Below are positions 9,642 through 17,809 of a stretch of DNA of 17,809 nucleotides, one piece after another. The notes beneath the pieces were generated by a model that saw only the letters and a program-made list of their open reading frames with translations, did no database searches and was not told the DNA's origin. The stretch lies in assembly GCA_027575765.1 (NCBI GenBank), contig JANBPT010000965.1, positions 1-17,809 on the forward strand, written 5' to 3'. This stretch comes from Tieghemiomyces parasiticus (Eukaryota > Kickxellomycota > Dimargaritomycetes > Dimargaritales > Dimargaritaceae). The translations under genes were made by a program, and so were the position numbers. How positions within the stretch are numbered: position 1 is the first letter of the stretch; each line of letters begins with the position of its first letter.

Positions 9642-10732
9642 TTACTGTTCGAGAATTTTGTCAAATTGGTTCTCGATCAGATAGTCTTCGAAGTTAAGCA
9701 GCGTGCCAAACGTGTCATTAGTGCGCTCGAGGCTGCGGCCGCCAAAATAGCCAAACTCCCGGATGAAATGGTACATTTCGGTTATCTCAGTCAGCTTGTA
9801 AATGGGATGCCTGGTGCACTCCTCGGGGGTCAGTTCCTTGACGCGGATATTTTTCCGGGTGACTCTGCTCAATGTCTCCGCCATATCAGCGAGGGTCATG
9901 TACTCGACGGCAAGGTCGTACGATTGGCCGATGGTGGCGCGGGGATTACGGAAGCAGTGAACGACACAGCGGCCGCCATCACCCAGGGCATCGAACGGAG
10001 GCACGAGTGTCGAGGCCGCGACAGGCATGTCCACTTCGTAGTCATCATGCTCAGCGTGACGGTACATGCTGCGGTCGCTGGTCCAGTTGCTCATGTAGTA
10101 TCCGAAATTTACATACGTGGCCGGCAACTGCAGCGACTTCATGTAGGTCTCGACCTCGGCCTTGTTGTTGAAGTGGAGGACTCCGGTATATTTTCCGTGG
10201 GAGATCTTCTTGGCGTCGGGGAGTGAACTGTACACCAGGTGCTGGACACCGGTCCGTTTGGCTGCGTCGGCAATGTTGCGGCCCTGCTGGACCTCGAGCT
10301 TTGGGTTCGCCATGACCTCCCGTTGCCAAAAATCGGTCATGGCGAAGACTCCGTAGGCACCCTGGAAAGCCCGGGTGAGGTCATCTAGACTATTAAGATC
10401 GCACTTGACCATCTCGACACCGCGGCTGGCCTGCTTTTTGGCCGCCTCCGATGTCGTGTGGCGTGTCAGTCCGCGGATACTGAACTGCATGGTGTCGATA
10501 AGCTGGTTGACTACCGACCCGCCTGCATAAATAATGTTCGAGTGACCGGGTGAGAGGGGGGAGTGAGCAGAAGGCCATACTATGCGGCAACTGTAAGACC
10601 GAGTGCCCGTTCTAACGGGGAAGCAAGTGTGAGAGGGGGGGGCTACATTGCACGTAAGGGCACAGACCTCGGCAGCTTACCTTGGATACCGGTGGCACCG
10701 ACGACGACGATAAGCGGACGTTCAGTGTTCAT
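9642..10732 (-). CDS. NmrA-like NAD(P)-binding protein, two exons
   Basis: Exons 10732-10681 and 10522-9642 join in phase 1 to give 310 residues, the usual length for NmrA/HSCARG (NMRAL1) proteins. The short first exon supplies the Rossmann start: PLIVVVGATGIQ, then GGSV across the junction, giving GATGIQGGSV (12-21), the classic NmrA dinucleotide-binding motif. The second strand IRGLTR (33-38) has the Arg residues expected to contact the NADP phosphate. Other family blocks are GAYGVFAMTDFW (72-83), VQHLVYSSLPDA (109-120), FNNKAEVETYM (134-144) and VNFGYYMSNW (154-163). No Tyr-x-x-x-Lys dehydrogenase motif is evident. NmrA proteins are atypical reductase relatives; the fungal prototype controls nitrogen-metabolite repression by binding a GATA factor, and human HSCARG senses NADPH/NADP. 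Which role applies here is unknown. The ATG at 10490 in exon 2 is an internal Met, not the start. Confidence 0.93.
10523..10680 (-). other. Intron of the NmrA-like gene
   Basis: 158-bp intron on the minus strand, donor GTAAGC and acceptor TATGCAG. It interrupts the glycine-rich NADP-binding motif after Gln17, with the G of the next Gly codon on exon 1. Removing it recreates GATGIQGGSV exactly, which is strong support. Confidence 0.9.
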
Positions 10733-11431
10733 GGCTGTGTCGGACTTGGGACATTCAAAGGGTTACAAGCGGAGTTGGAGAGGGCTTCAAGGCGAAAAGG
10801 CCGAGTTGAACATACACCAGATATGTCTGGATATTAAAAATTGCGAGGTTATTGGGCAGAAGCCAATGAGTCCGGGATACCGGGGAATACTTAAGGAGGG
10901 AGACCCAAGGGGGGATGGCCGACTCGCGGTTTTAAAGAAGGCCAGGGTAAACTAAAACCTTTGAAGCGATGGGCTAGGTTTCAGTAGGGCGATAGGACCA
11001 ACTTTCCCATTCGTAACCCACCCTCGTCTGTCCCACCGACTGACGTTTCCAGTAGGATAAGTTTCAGTTGTGATCAGTTGGGCTGGAAAATTGTCTAATG
11101 ATGGTAAACCGCCCTATGTGTGCCTGCCTACTGCCCATATATCGGGCTATTAGATAGCACGAAGCCCACTCGCACCAGATTGAGGGTTGATATGTAAATC
11201 ATAACCACTTGGAATTTATGAGACTGTAAGTCCGGTGAGTTCATCGTGCTACCTCCCCCCAAGTTGATACTACCAACTCAAATGAATCCCAAGGGGCGAT
11301 AGCGTAAGCAGTAGATTGCATTAGTAATTTCAATGTTTGGACGTCAAGAGAAGGCATAACAAGACATTTAACCTCAGTACTAGCCCGAACAGTATAGAAA
11401 GCTCACTATGGTGCATGATGTGAAGACTGGT
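10733..11431. other. Intergenic region: promoter of the NmrA-like gene and 3' flank of the surface-protein gene
   Basis: About 700 bp with no supported gene. Both neighbours are on the minus strand, so it should hold the 3' end of the upstream surface-protein gene and the promoter of the NmrA-like gene. Composition is more AT-rich than the genes. I see no clear TATA box, repeat or AATAAA match. Confidence 0.55.
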
Positions 11432-13018
11432 TTACAGGGCCGAGAGGGCCACGGCCAAAGTGAAGGCGGAGGCTAGCAGGGCATGGGAGACGCCGAACAC
11501 CGACGCGGTGCTCATGTCCGAGTCATCATCGTTCAGTCCGGACGAGTGGGTAGCCTTATGCACAACCGTGCGGGTGCTGCTGTTGCTGTTGCTTTGAGAG
11601 CGGGTCGCCCAGCTCATCGGGCCGCTGCTGGACGGGACAGTGGTGGGCGCGGCGGCTCCAGAGGAGGTGGAGCTGCCGAAAACCATGGCTAAGCGATCCG
11701 GGGAGAGGCGGGGCGGGGGTAAACGTGATCAAGACAGTAAACCCAGGAGTATACAAGTACAAAAAAGTTCGTACACACCAGGTCGGAGGGTTCGGGGGTG
11801 ATAGGGGGGAAGGGAGGGAGGGGGTTAGCAGCGAATTTCTTGGGAACCAAAACCCCCAATCTACATATTTAACTCGCAGGCCACCTTGTTATCGCTAATG
11901 GGCCCATCGTAGAACCTACCTTCCATTTCCATGGGGTTCATACCATCCATGCCGGACATGGCCCCCATATTGGGGGTGGTGGGCCCGACGGCGGCCTTGG
12001 CCGGCATGACAGCGTCGAGCGGGTTGGACGCGGCACCCTTGGCCATCGAGGGCGGCTGTGGCATCTCGTTGGAATCAGCCGAGGCCGATCGGGTGCCAGT
12101 CAGACTGTCACCATTGGCCATGACCGGGGCACGGGGAGGCCCAGTGGCAGGCGCAGGAATCCTCGGGGCTTGCTGGGCCTGGGTGACAGGCGCGGAAACC
12201 CCCGGGGTCATGGGAACCGCAGCGGGGGCCGGCGCTGGGACCGCAGGAGCCATGGGCACCGCGGCGGGGGCGGAGGCAAAAGTACCCGGATTCATGGGCA
12301 CCGCAGCGGGGGCCGGCGCAGGGACCCCAGGATTCATGGGCACCGGGGCGGGGGCGGAGACAAAAGTACCCGGATTCATGGGCATCGCGGCGGGGGCGGG
12401 GGCAAAAGTACCCGGATTCATGGGCACCGCAGCGGGGACCGGCGCAGGGACCCCAGGATTCATGGGCACTGCGGCGGGAATACCCACGTTGGCCTCGGGG
12501 AGGGTGATCGGAGCAATCAAAGGCGCGGGGCTCCTGTTAGCACCATCGGTAGCGGGTGCGCCGTTTCCCATATTCACCGCGGGCATTTTCATGAGGTCTA
12601 GTAATTGGTAGATTTTGAGGATGTTTTCCGGATGTATGCCGAAGAGTTGGGTCAGGTTGGGTTGGCCGCCTAGTAGCGTTAGATGAATCGAATTCGAGTT
12701 GAAAAGAGGGAGGCGGGTCTCATGAGCACGGAGGGTAGGCTCCCGGATAAAATCTCGGGACGTTGCGCGTGGCTATTGTAGATTCTTAAGGGAGGAAATA
12801 TCGTGGAGTCGTACTTACCTGGCGAGAGACCGTCGAGCAGACCAGCGCTGGCGGAAGCTGCCATCATGAATGGTAGGTAATGGAGCAGTGGGAGCATAAG
12901 CGAACCAAGTTAGCGGAGGGAGGGTGGTTAGGGAGAGCTCCCACAATGCTGCATACGACTGTACACAGCCATATATTTGTCACTTACCGACAAAGAGGCA
13001 GAGGATAGCGGCGCGCAT
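11432..13018 (-). CDS. Secreted, repeat-rich, methionine-rich GPI-anchored surface protein, four exons
   Basis: Exons 13018-12988, 12857-12819, 12669-11920 and 11688-11432 join in phase 1 at every junction and give 358 residues. Exons 1-2 encode a signal peptide (MRAAILCLFVASASAG) with cleavage probably after one of the small residues near 13-16. Residues 24-50 are a predicted helical segment (LTQLFGIHPENILKIYQLLD). Residues 91-188 are seven 14-residue repeats of type VPMNPGxxAPAPAA. Residues 189-257 are Pro/Ala/Met-rich. Residues 258-275 form a methionine ladder (M at 258, 261, 264, 267, 270, 272, 275). The last exon is Ser/Thr-rich and ends in a polar stretch (NDDDSDMS) and a hydrophobic tail (about 337-358), the form of a GPI attachment signal. 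The mature chain has no cysteine. I recognise no family; cell-wall or surface placement is inferred from the two targeting signals. All introns have GT-AG ends. Confidence 0.82.
11689..11919 (-). other. Intron 3 of the surface-protein gene
   Basis: 231 bp on the minus strand, donor GTAGGT, acceptor CGCTTAG. A CTAAC at the minus-strand complement of about 11823-11827 is followed by a long C-rich stretch with no AG until the acceptor. Splicing joins GAA G|CC ATG and opens the GPI-signal exon. If retained, the frame ends after 19 further residues at 11861. Confidence 0.7.
11788..11825 (+). other. G-quadruplex-prone G tracts
   Basis: Six runs of three or more G (GGG, GGGGG, GGGGGG, GGG, GGG, GGGGG) with short loops lie on the plus strand. 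The opposite strand is the pyrimidine tract of intron 3 of the surface-protein gene, so the pattern may simply reflect that tract. Confidence 0.45.
12176..12469 (-). repeat. Seven tandem 42-bp coding repeats
   Basis: Seven consecutive 14-codon units encode VPMNPG followed by VPAPxPAA or TFxxAPAx, with the last two copies diverged (VPMAPAVPAPAPAA, VPMTPGVSAPVTQA). At DNA level there are two subtypes, one containing CAGGGACCCCAGGATTCAT and one CAAAAGTACCCGGATTCAT on the plus strand. They are interspersed, which points to several rounds of duplication. Confidence 0.9.
12670..12818 (-). other. Intron 2 of the surface-protein gene
   Basis: 149 bp on the minus strand, donor GTAAGT, acceptor CTACTAG. 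The CTAAC (12682-12678) lies only about nine bases before the acceptor, much closer than in the other introns here. Splicing gives SPG|GQPNLTQ in frame with the repeat exon. Confidence 0.75.
12858..12987 (-). other. Intron 1 of the surface-protein gene
   Basis: 130 bp on the minus strand, donor GTAAGT, CTAAC at 12913-12909, acceptor GATGGCAG. No AG lies between branch sequence and acceptor. It divides the signal peptide, joining MRAAILCLFV to ASASAG. Confidence 0.8.
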
Positions 13019-14523
13019 GATGATTCGTAAGAGTGAAATTACTAGACTATGTCGGTATTTGGGACTAGGGATGTTTGTACTGGATATACAAGTAGTGTAG
13101 GGGTAGCGAAAAATCGTAAAGTATAAACGGTAACCAATAGCCTGGCGCTTGGCGGCGGGGCTGCCGCCAGGCCATTTAAGTAATCACCGTTCAGACTTAG
13201 CGGCCGTTGACCCTTTGAGGCGTGCTGTAAGCAATTACTGGTAGGTCTTGCGAAACGTTTGGAATGCCAGACTAACCATCATTCAGGTACGGTCCAGGGG
13301 CGGCGTTATGAATGGACCAAGAGAGGGTGGGCAGTTTACAAAACATTGAAATCAGTCTCCTTGATCCCCTGGCAATCAGACATGGGAACGCGCGATCGCA
13401 TCGGTCTGACAATACAAAACATCGTTCCCGCCCCCCTCCTCCCCGGCTCTTACCTACTTGAGCGCGTAACGAGCCACCAATTGATTCGATCGTGACGAGA
13501 CGCGTCAGGTACTTGGATGGTCATTTCAATCGGCTATATAAGCATATCCCCTGACTAGGTTGACTGCCTGCCGGTACGGGCGCAGTAATGGCCATTGGGC
13601 CGACCAAGCCTGCCCCCATTTGAGGAGCAACTAGGAAGCGGTATTCACTGCCCCTCTTCTCTTCCAACTGAAGGTTATAATGCTTAAACAGCTACAGTAC
13701 CAACCTAATGGGCCGGCACGAGACTGCCGTACAAAGGAGCAGCTGTAGCTGCTACGCCGTTATGGCACCACGTTCCAACCAACCTGATGACATCAGCAGA
13801 ATGGACGTGTGGGCCCTACGGATCAGATGAGCCACCGATGAACCGCCACTTGTTCAAGCGATTTATTCCACTGCATTGGCAATCTGTCCCTTTGGCGAGG
13901 ATTGCCTGTAAACTAGTATCCAGTCGCTCTTATTCCAATAAAAAAAAAAGGCGGCGGAACTGACAGGCAAATGGGCCAGGCTACCCACACCAGGGTCCGG
14001 CCAAAGGTATTCCCTACTGACCAGTTCTGGACTTGCTAGGGCTGCCCAATTCCAGGCACATGGCCTACTCAAGGCCTTAGAGCCATAGTGCGTGACGTAG
14101 CGTAATGTAGGGAACACCGCGAAAAAGTGCCGGGGCTGAGTGGATTGCCTGCAATCTAGGCAACAGTCTGAACTGCGCGGTCCTGGCAGGACTCGAGTCC
14201 ACATGGGTACCGGCGATCTACATCGACCGTGAAACCCCGCGATCCTCGAGATCGCACCACTTAATACACGCCGACATTTTTTGCGTCATCGCAAGTCCCC
14301 TAATCAGTCATTTATCAAATTCCAACTTGAATCCATCGCCATCGTACTTCTCTCAGCACCTTTTCTCTCTGTCGGGACCATCCGTTCATTCCACTGTGCT
14401 CGCGGACGAATCCTCACCAAGATCCCTTTTCTTCTACTTCTCGTTGGTGTCACAGCTCCATCTCAACCCCGTTTAACTCTACCCACCTCGATCCCTTTTC
14501 CACGCTTCAACCCCCCTTCCACC
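13019..14523. other. Divergent intergenic region between the surface-protein gene and TMA46
   Basis: No gene is supported in these 1.5 kb. Contents seen: a GC-rich hairpin at 13148-13171, a plus-strand TATATAAG at 13535-13542 that is far from any start, a run of ten or more A at about 13940, and a 12-bp palindrome GGACTCGAGTCC near 14188-14199. From about 14330 to 14523 the plus strand is pyrimidine-rich, as expected for the TMA46 5' leader. A 113-codon minus-strand open frame (13863-14204) looks like chance. Confidence 0.55.
13148..13171. repeat. GC-rich inverted repeat (hairpin)
   Basis: CTTGGCGGC and GCCGCCAGG flank a six-base loop (GGGGCT) and can pair over nine positions with one G-T wobble. 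It lies about 130-153 bp upstream of the surface-protein ATG, in its promoter or leader. There is no U tract, so a bacterial-type terminator is not implied. Confidence 0.45.
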
Positions 14524-15729
14524 ATGCCGCCCAAGAAAAATAACCAGATGTCCAACAAGTCAAAGGACAAGGCCAAGCAGAAGGTCATCGAAGACAAGAC
14601 CTTTGGGCTCAAGAACAAAAACAAGTCGGTCAAGGTGGGCCGGTATGTCCAGGAGGTCGAGAAACAGGTCATGACGGCTGGTAACAAGAAGCTGATGAAG
14701 GAGGCCGATGAACGCAAGGCGGCCATCAAGAACAAGAAGGAGGCCGAGGCCAAGAAGCAGGCCGAGCTCGACGCCTTGTTCAAGCCTGTCCAGGTCTCTC
14801 AGAAGGTGCCCTTCGGCGTCGATCCCAAGACCGTGCTGTGCGTCAACTTCAAGGCCGGGAACTGTCAGAAGGGCGACCGGTGCCGATTCTCCCATGACCT
14901 CAACGTCGGCCGCAAGATCCAAAAGGTCGACCTGTACACCGACACGCGGGCGGAGACCAACGACGGTAAGCTATTTGATTCGTGGCCGACGGGCGTTGTC
15001 ACAGTTGTAGGTAATGCTGGACAACTCTTATCCACTTTCTTATTTTTCCTCGGCTCTAACCAACCTTACCCTCGTATTCCTACTACCGTTTCCCTTACAC
15101 CACACTACCTTTCCTCCGCCCCTCCCCCAGATACGATGGAAAAGTGGGATCAGGACAAACTCGAATCGGTGGTCACCTCCAAACATGGTAACCCAAGGAC
15201 CACGACGGAGATTGTGTGCAAATATTTCTTGGAGGCCATCGAAACGCAAAAGTACGGGTGGTTCTGGGAGTGCCCCAACGGCGGTACCAAGTGCCAGTAT
15301 CGCCACGCCCTGCCCAAGGGGTTCGTCTTCAAAGCCAAGGGTGCCAAGAAGGACAGCGAAAAGGACGAAATCAGTCTCGAAGATTTCCTCGAAACCGAGC
15401 GTCACAAGCTGGGCACCAACCTCACGCCCGTTACGCTTGAATCGTTCACAGAGTGGAAGAAGAACCGTCAGGCCCGCAAGGACGAGGCTGCCAACGATAA
15501 ACTTAAGGCCAAGGAGGCTGCGTTCAAGGCCGGTCGGGCCGTCAACATGTCCGGTCGTGATTTCTTCCATTTCAACCCCGATTTGCTCGGCCAAGGTGTC
15601 GAGGACGATGAGGGCGACGTGTTTGACTTTAAGCAGTACCAGAGCCAGGACGGCGAGAAGGATACTGGTGCGGACGAAGGGACGCGGTTGGCGGAGAAGA
15701 TGGCCGACACTTCCATCGCTACCAACTGA
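14524..15729 (+). CDS. TMA46: Tma46/ZC3H15 (DFRP1) CCCH zinc-finger protein, two exons
   Basis: Exons 14524-14965 and 15131-15729 join in phase 1 to give 346 residues; yeast Tma46 has 345. The start is the ATG in CCACCATGCC; the frame stays open upstream but has no ATG. The N-terminus MPPKKN and a Lys-rich region to about 85 are typical. The first CCCH finger is C106-x7-C114-x5-C120-x3-H124 (CVNFKAGNCQKGDRCRFSH). The second is C177-x17-C195-x6-C202-x3-H206, with the family's long first spacing and WFWECPNGG. The DFRP region follows at about 226-262 (EISLEDFLETERHKLGTNLTP, TEWKKNR), and the tail is acidic. Yeast Tma46 binds the DRG-type GTPase Rbg1 and associates with ribosomes, helping translation; in animals DFRP1 stabilises DRG1. 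The same cytosolic role is inferred here. No GTPase partner is in the window. Confidence 0.96.
   Translation: MPPKKNNQMSNKSKDKAKQKVIEDKTFGLKNKNKSVKVGRYVQEVEKQVMTAGNKKLMKEADERKAAIKNKKEAEAKKQAELDALFKPVQVSQKVPFGVDPKTVLCVNFKAGNCQKGDRCRFSHDLNVGRKIQKVDLYTDTRAETNDGKLFDSWPTGVVTVVGNAGQLLSTFLFFLGSNQPYPRIPTTVSLTPHYLSSAPPPDTMEKWDQDKLESVVTSKHGNPRTTTEIVCKYFLEAIETQKYGWFWECPNGGTKCQYRHALPKGFVFKAKGAKKDSEKDEISLEDFLETERHKLGTNLTPVTLESFTEWKKNRQARKDEAANDKLKAKEAAFKAGRAVNMSGRDFFHFNPDLLGQGVEDDEGDVFDFKQYQSQDGEKDTGADEGTRLAEKMADTSIATN
14966..15130 (+). other. TMA46 intron with no in-frame stop
   Basis: 165-bp intron, donor GTAAGC, CTAAC at 15056-15060, acceptor CCCCCAG. It is exactly 55 codons long and open in frame, so retention would insert 55 residues between the two zinc fingers. 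Removing it joins AETND to DTMEKWD, the normal family spacing. Confidence 0.92.
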
Positions 15730-17636
15730 GCGGATCACACCACCACCACCATTACCAACCTCACCCCCCCCCCTCGACGATGTGGTCGGTTTGGCGGCTA
15801 TTTGCCTCTATCTTTTACCCATCTATGCTTCCATACGCTTTCCCTACTCAGCCATGATGACGAGACCTTGTCTCTCACCCCCTCCCCTCCCACCTTCCTA
15901 CCCACAACCCACCCTCCAATTCTCTGAGGCACTTTACCATCTGCCGCTTCACATCATAAACCTTGCCTACACCACTATTTCGTCCCGAATTAGGCATTGA
16001 CCACAGGCGAGGGGGGATAACCCTAGGGTAAGTCCCATTTATACAGTAGTGGAAGTGGATGTCGGGACGTGTAGCGTTTCATTACATTCGTAACTTACCA
16101 CTGGCAATATAAAGTTCTCATGGAATTATATATTGGAAATGATGAAGCCGATCTCTGCTTAGCATCCAATTCATGCAGATACGCCGTAGGATGCATAGCC
16201 ATGGATATTGGGATTGCAGGCTGGAGGGCCCCCTATATACATTAATATAGGCGACACAAAATCGTTTGCAAATTTTAAGCTGGTGGTCTCAGGTCGCAGT
16301 GTTCCAGATAAAACCTAAGAGAGCCAGCGATTTCGAGTCGATTGGCATAAACTATTCCAGAATTAAACCATTTCTAACTTCGCGCCTTGCTTTTTTCAAC
16401 TATCTACCGTGTCTACTTTTCATACTCCCCCTCCCCCACTCCGCCCAAGTTAACCAGGCGTGATGTACAAGTCCTTATTTATAATTACTATCTGGAGGGC
16501 CGCAAGGCAAATGCTATTGTAACTATTTTGCCCTCCAAGCCTTTATCTGTACTATATGTATATGAGGACTAGCCCAACCTGACTTTATCGAATTATATCA
16601 GAAATGGTCGACAAAACTATTATTCCACCAGACCATCACTAAGCTTCCCAGCTGCATCCTGGCCATATCACGTATTCCCAACCTTTATATTATCATAAAG
16701 AATGTTTTATTATCATCCGGTAGACACTAATAATCATTGGAGATGTCCAACGGTAAATGGCGGCCGCTGCTTCCTCCAGCTTTGCCCAAAAGGAGACAGC
16801 CTGTAAATTATTCGAAGCTGATGGATAGGTCTGTGTCAGATCTCCTTGGCAAAGTAAATACCAGTATGCATGTCCGTAGAGCATCGTTCAATGCATTGTA
16901 AAAGTAAATATTCGCTTAACCCTATGGAGTTACCTATCGTATTAATCCACCTTCCACATTTTCTCTGCGCCTCTTCCTCGGGTTTACATCCTATAATCGA
17001 TACCACTGTGGCTCACGTTCCCATTCTCTAACCTTCACCATTGCGCATATAACATTCTGCCATACTGTGACGGGGTAAGTAGCCCGAGGGAAGGAGAAAC
17101 TAGAAATAAGACCCAGGGCGGGTCGTAGGCGAGTAGGCGAAATAGAAATAAAGATAGAGTATTTATTAAACGCCTCAAGCTTCACGAAACGGGTTCGTGT
17201 TATCTCTTGAAACCACGATTATTTAAAGACGGCGAATTGGCCATATATGATACATTCGTCAAGTGTGTGAGTTGGAGACTTTTCCTATGAGGGTTAAGAT
17301 CCAAGTCCAGTCGAGTTCTCCTTCAAAGTCTGAAGGCCGCCGCCTTCCTGGTTCCTCAAGGATACGGATAATCAGTGATGGAAGTTGGCACATTACATCA
17401 CAAAATCCAGGCCCTGAAGGGAGGCGGCTTTCTTTTACTGGGAGGCTTCCTGGGGGAGGGCGCCTCGGTTACAATTTCAAGACCCCGGTCTCGACCACAC
17501 CGTTGGCCCGTCCAAGTCTAAGTAGGATGCCCATTTCACCTACCCGACGACCGCACTGTCCCTCATTCCCAACACCATTGATAAATTTGGCCCTTGTTTA
17601 TATCAGACTTGCACTCCACCCACCCACGGTCGCGCC
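15730..17636. other. TMA46 3' flank and long intergenic region
   Basis: From 15730 to about 15970 the plus strand is C- and T-rich and probably is the TMA46 3' untranslated region, although no AATAAA is obvious there. From about 16020 to 17260 the DNA is AT-rich with no coding signal. From about 17320 to 17480 there are short GC-rich near-repeats (GAGGCGG, GAGGCTTCC, and a GAAGGC/GCCTTC inverted repeat). The last 130 bp before 17637 are pyrimidine-rich with a TTTATATC at about 17597-17604, a possible promoter or leader for the gene at the right edge. Confidence 0.5.
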
Positions 17637-17809
17637 ATGACCTTGTCCAGGCTCTGCTTCCGTCGGTTCCACACGGGGCAGGTACTCCGCGAGCCCTCTC
17701 AGGTCCCGCAGCTCTACCTTCAGGTCCTTCAGGCGTTCCCCAGCCAGCGCGAAGCCCAGCAGTTCCTCCGGCGAGTGACCGGGCGCGGGCGCACTGCCCC
17801 TGCCCTGCC
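17637..17809 (+). CDS. 5' part of a mitochondrial protein, possibly N-acetylglutamate synthase (or kinase); cut by window edge
   Basis: An ATG at 17637 (GCGCC before it) opens a frame that runs off the window after 57 codons. The first 20 residues (MTLSRLCFRRFHTGQVLREP) are rich in Arg with one acidic residue at the end, the character of a mitochondrial presequence. Residues 26-46 (LYLQVLQAFPSQREAQQFLRR) resemble the segment near the N-terminus of fungal acetylglutamate synthases (ILSVLNxxxTKREAxxYLxRF) and, less closely, the start of acetylglutamate kinases (KREVEQYLKYF). Both act early in arginine synthesis inside mitochondria. The identification rests on about 20 residues and is tentative. 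The coding nature itself is better supported by base composition and the presequence. An intron may begin beyond the edge. Confidence 0.5.
   Translation, partial: MTLSRLCFRRFHTGQVLREPSQVPQLYLQVLQAFPSQREAQQFLRRVTGRGRTAPAL

Noticed and set aside
9642..10490. NmrA-like protein starting at the internal ATG 10490
   Set aside because: This would lack the NADP-binding GATGIQGGSV motif, which is restored by the upstream exon and intron.
12679..12897. 72-codon minus-strand frame as a separate small secreted protein
   Set aside because: Its useful part is exon 2 of the surface-protein gene; the rest reads through a clear GTAAGT donor into an intron.
13863..14204. 113-codon minus-strand frame with a Phe/Tyr-rich stretch
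   Set aside because: The stretch arises from a poly(A) run on the opposite strand; no homology or start context.
14281..14523. In-frame extension upstream of TMA46
   Set aside because: It contains no ATG start, encodes pyrimidine-rich leader, and the family N-terminus MPPKK begins exactly at 14524.

Overview
The window looks like nuclear DNA of a fungus. Five complete protein genes and one partial gene are visible. They carry short spliceosomal introns (130-231 bp, one of 584 bp) with GTAAGC, GTAAGT or GTAGGT donors and mostly CTAAC-type branch sequences. The genes are GC-rich at third codon positions, start in Kozak-like contexts (for example CCACCATGCC) and have pyrimidine-rich leaders. 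The protein families are fungal-type: a Tma46/DFRP1 CCCH protein, a Swd2 COMPASS subunit, an NmrA-like protein, a GPI-anchored surface protein and a WDR44-like WD40 protein. Large intergenic gaps and the gene architecture would fit an early-diverging lineage, but I cannot place the species from sequence alone.

Layout, left to right. 1-1496 is non-coding 3' flank. 1497-4952 (minus) is a 1151-residue WDR44-like WD40 protein with a C-terminal double-CxxC module. 4953-7600 is a long divergent intergenic region with a good minus-strand TATA box. 7601-9395 (plus) is Swd2 in three exons, the last coding for only nine residues. 9396-9641 is a compact convergent 3' region with poly(A) signals on both strands. 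9642-10732 (minus) is a two-exon NmrA-like NADP-binding protein. 10733-11431 is intergenic. 11432-13018 (minus) is a four-exon secreted, repeat-rich, methionine-rich, GPI-anchored protein that is easily missed because its exons are small. 13019-14523 is a divergent intergenic region. 14524-15729 (plus) is Tma46 in two exons. 15730-17636 is 3' flank and a long gap. 17637-17809 (plus) is the start of a probably mitochondrial protein, perhaps acetylglutamate synthase or kinase, cut by the window edge.

The genes do not form a pathway or cluster. They are housekeeping functions (chromatin methylation, translation factor, redox sensor, perhaps arginine synthesis) beside one fast-evolving surface protein. 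No mobile element, CRISPR array, rRNA or convincing tRNA was seen. The least ordinary locus is the surface protein. It has seven 14-residue repeats and a regular methionine ladder, and its last intron, if retained, would remove the GPI anchor. I saw no evidence of a new multi-gene system.
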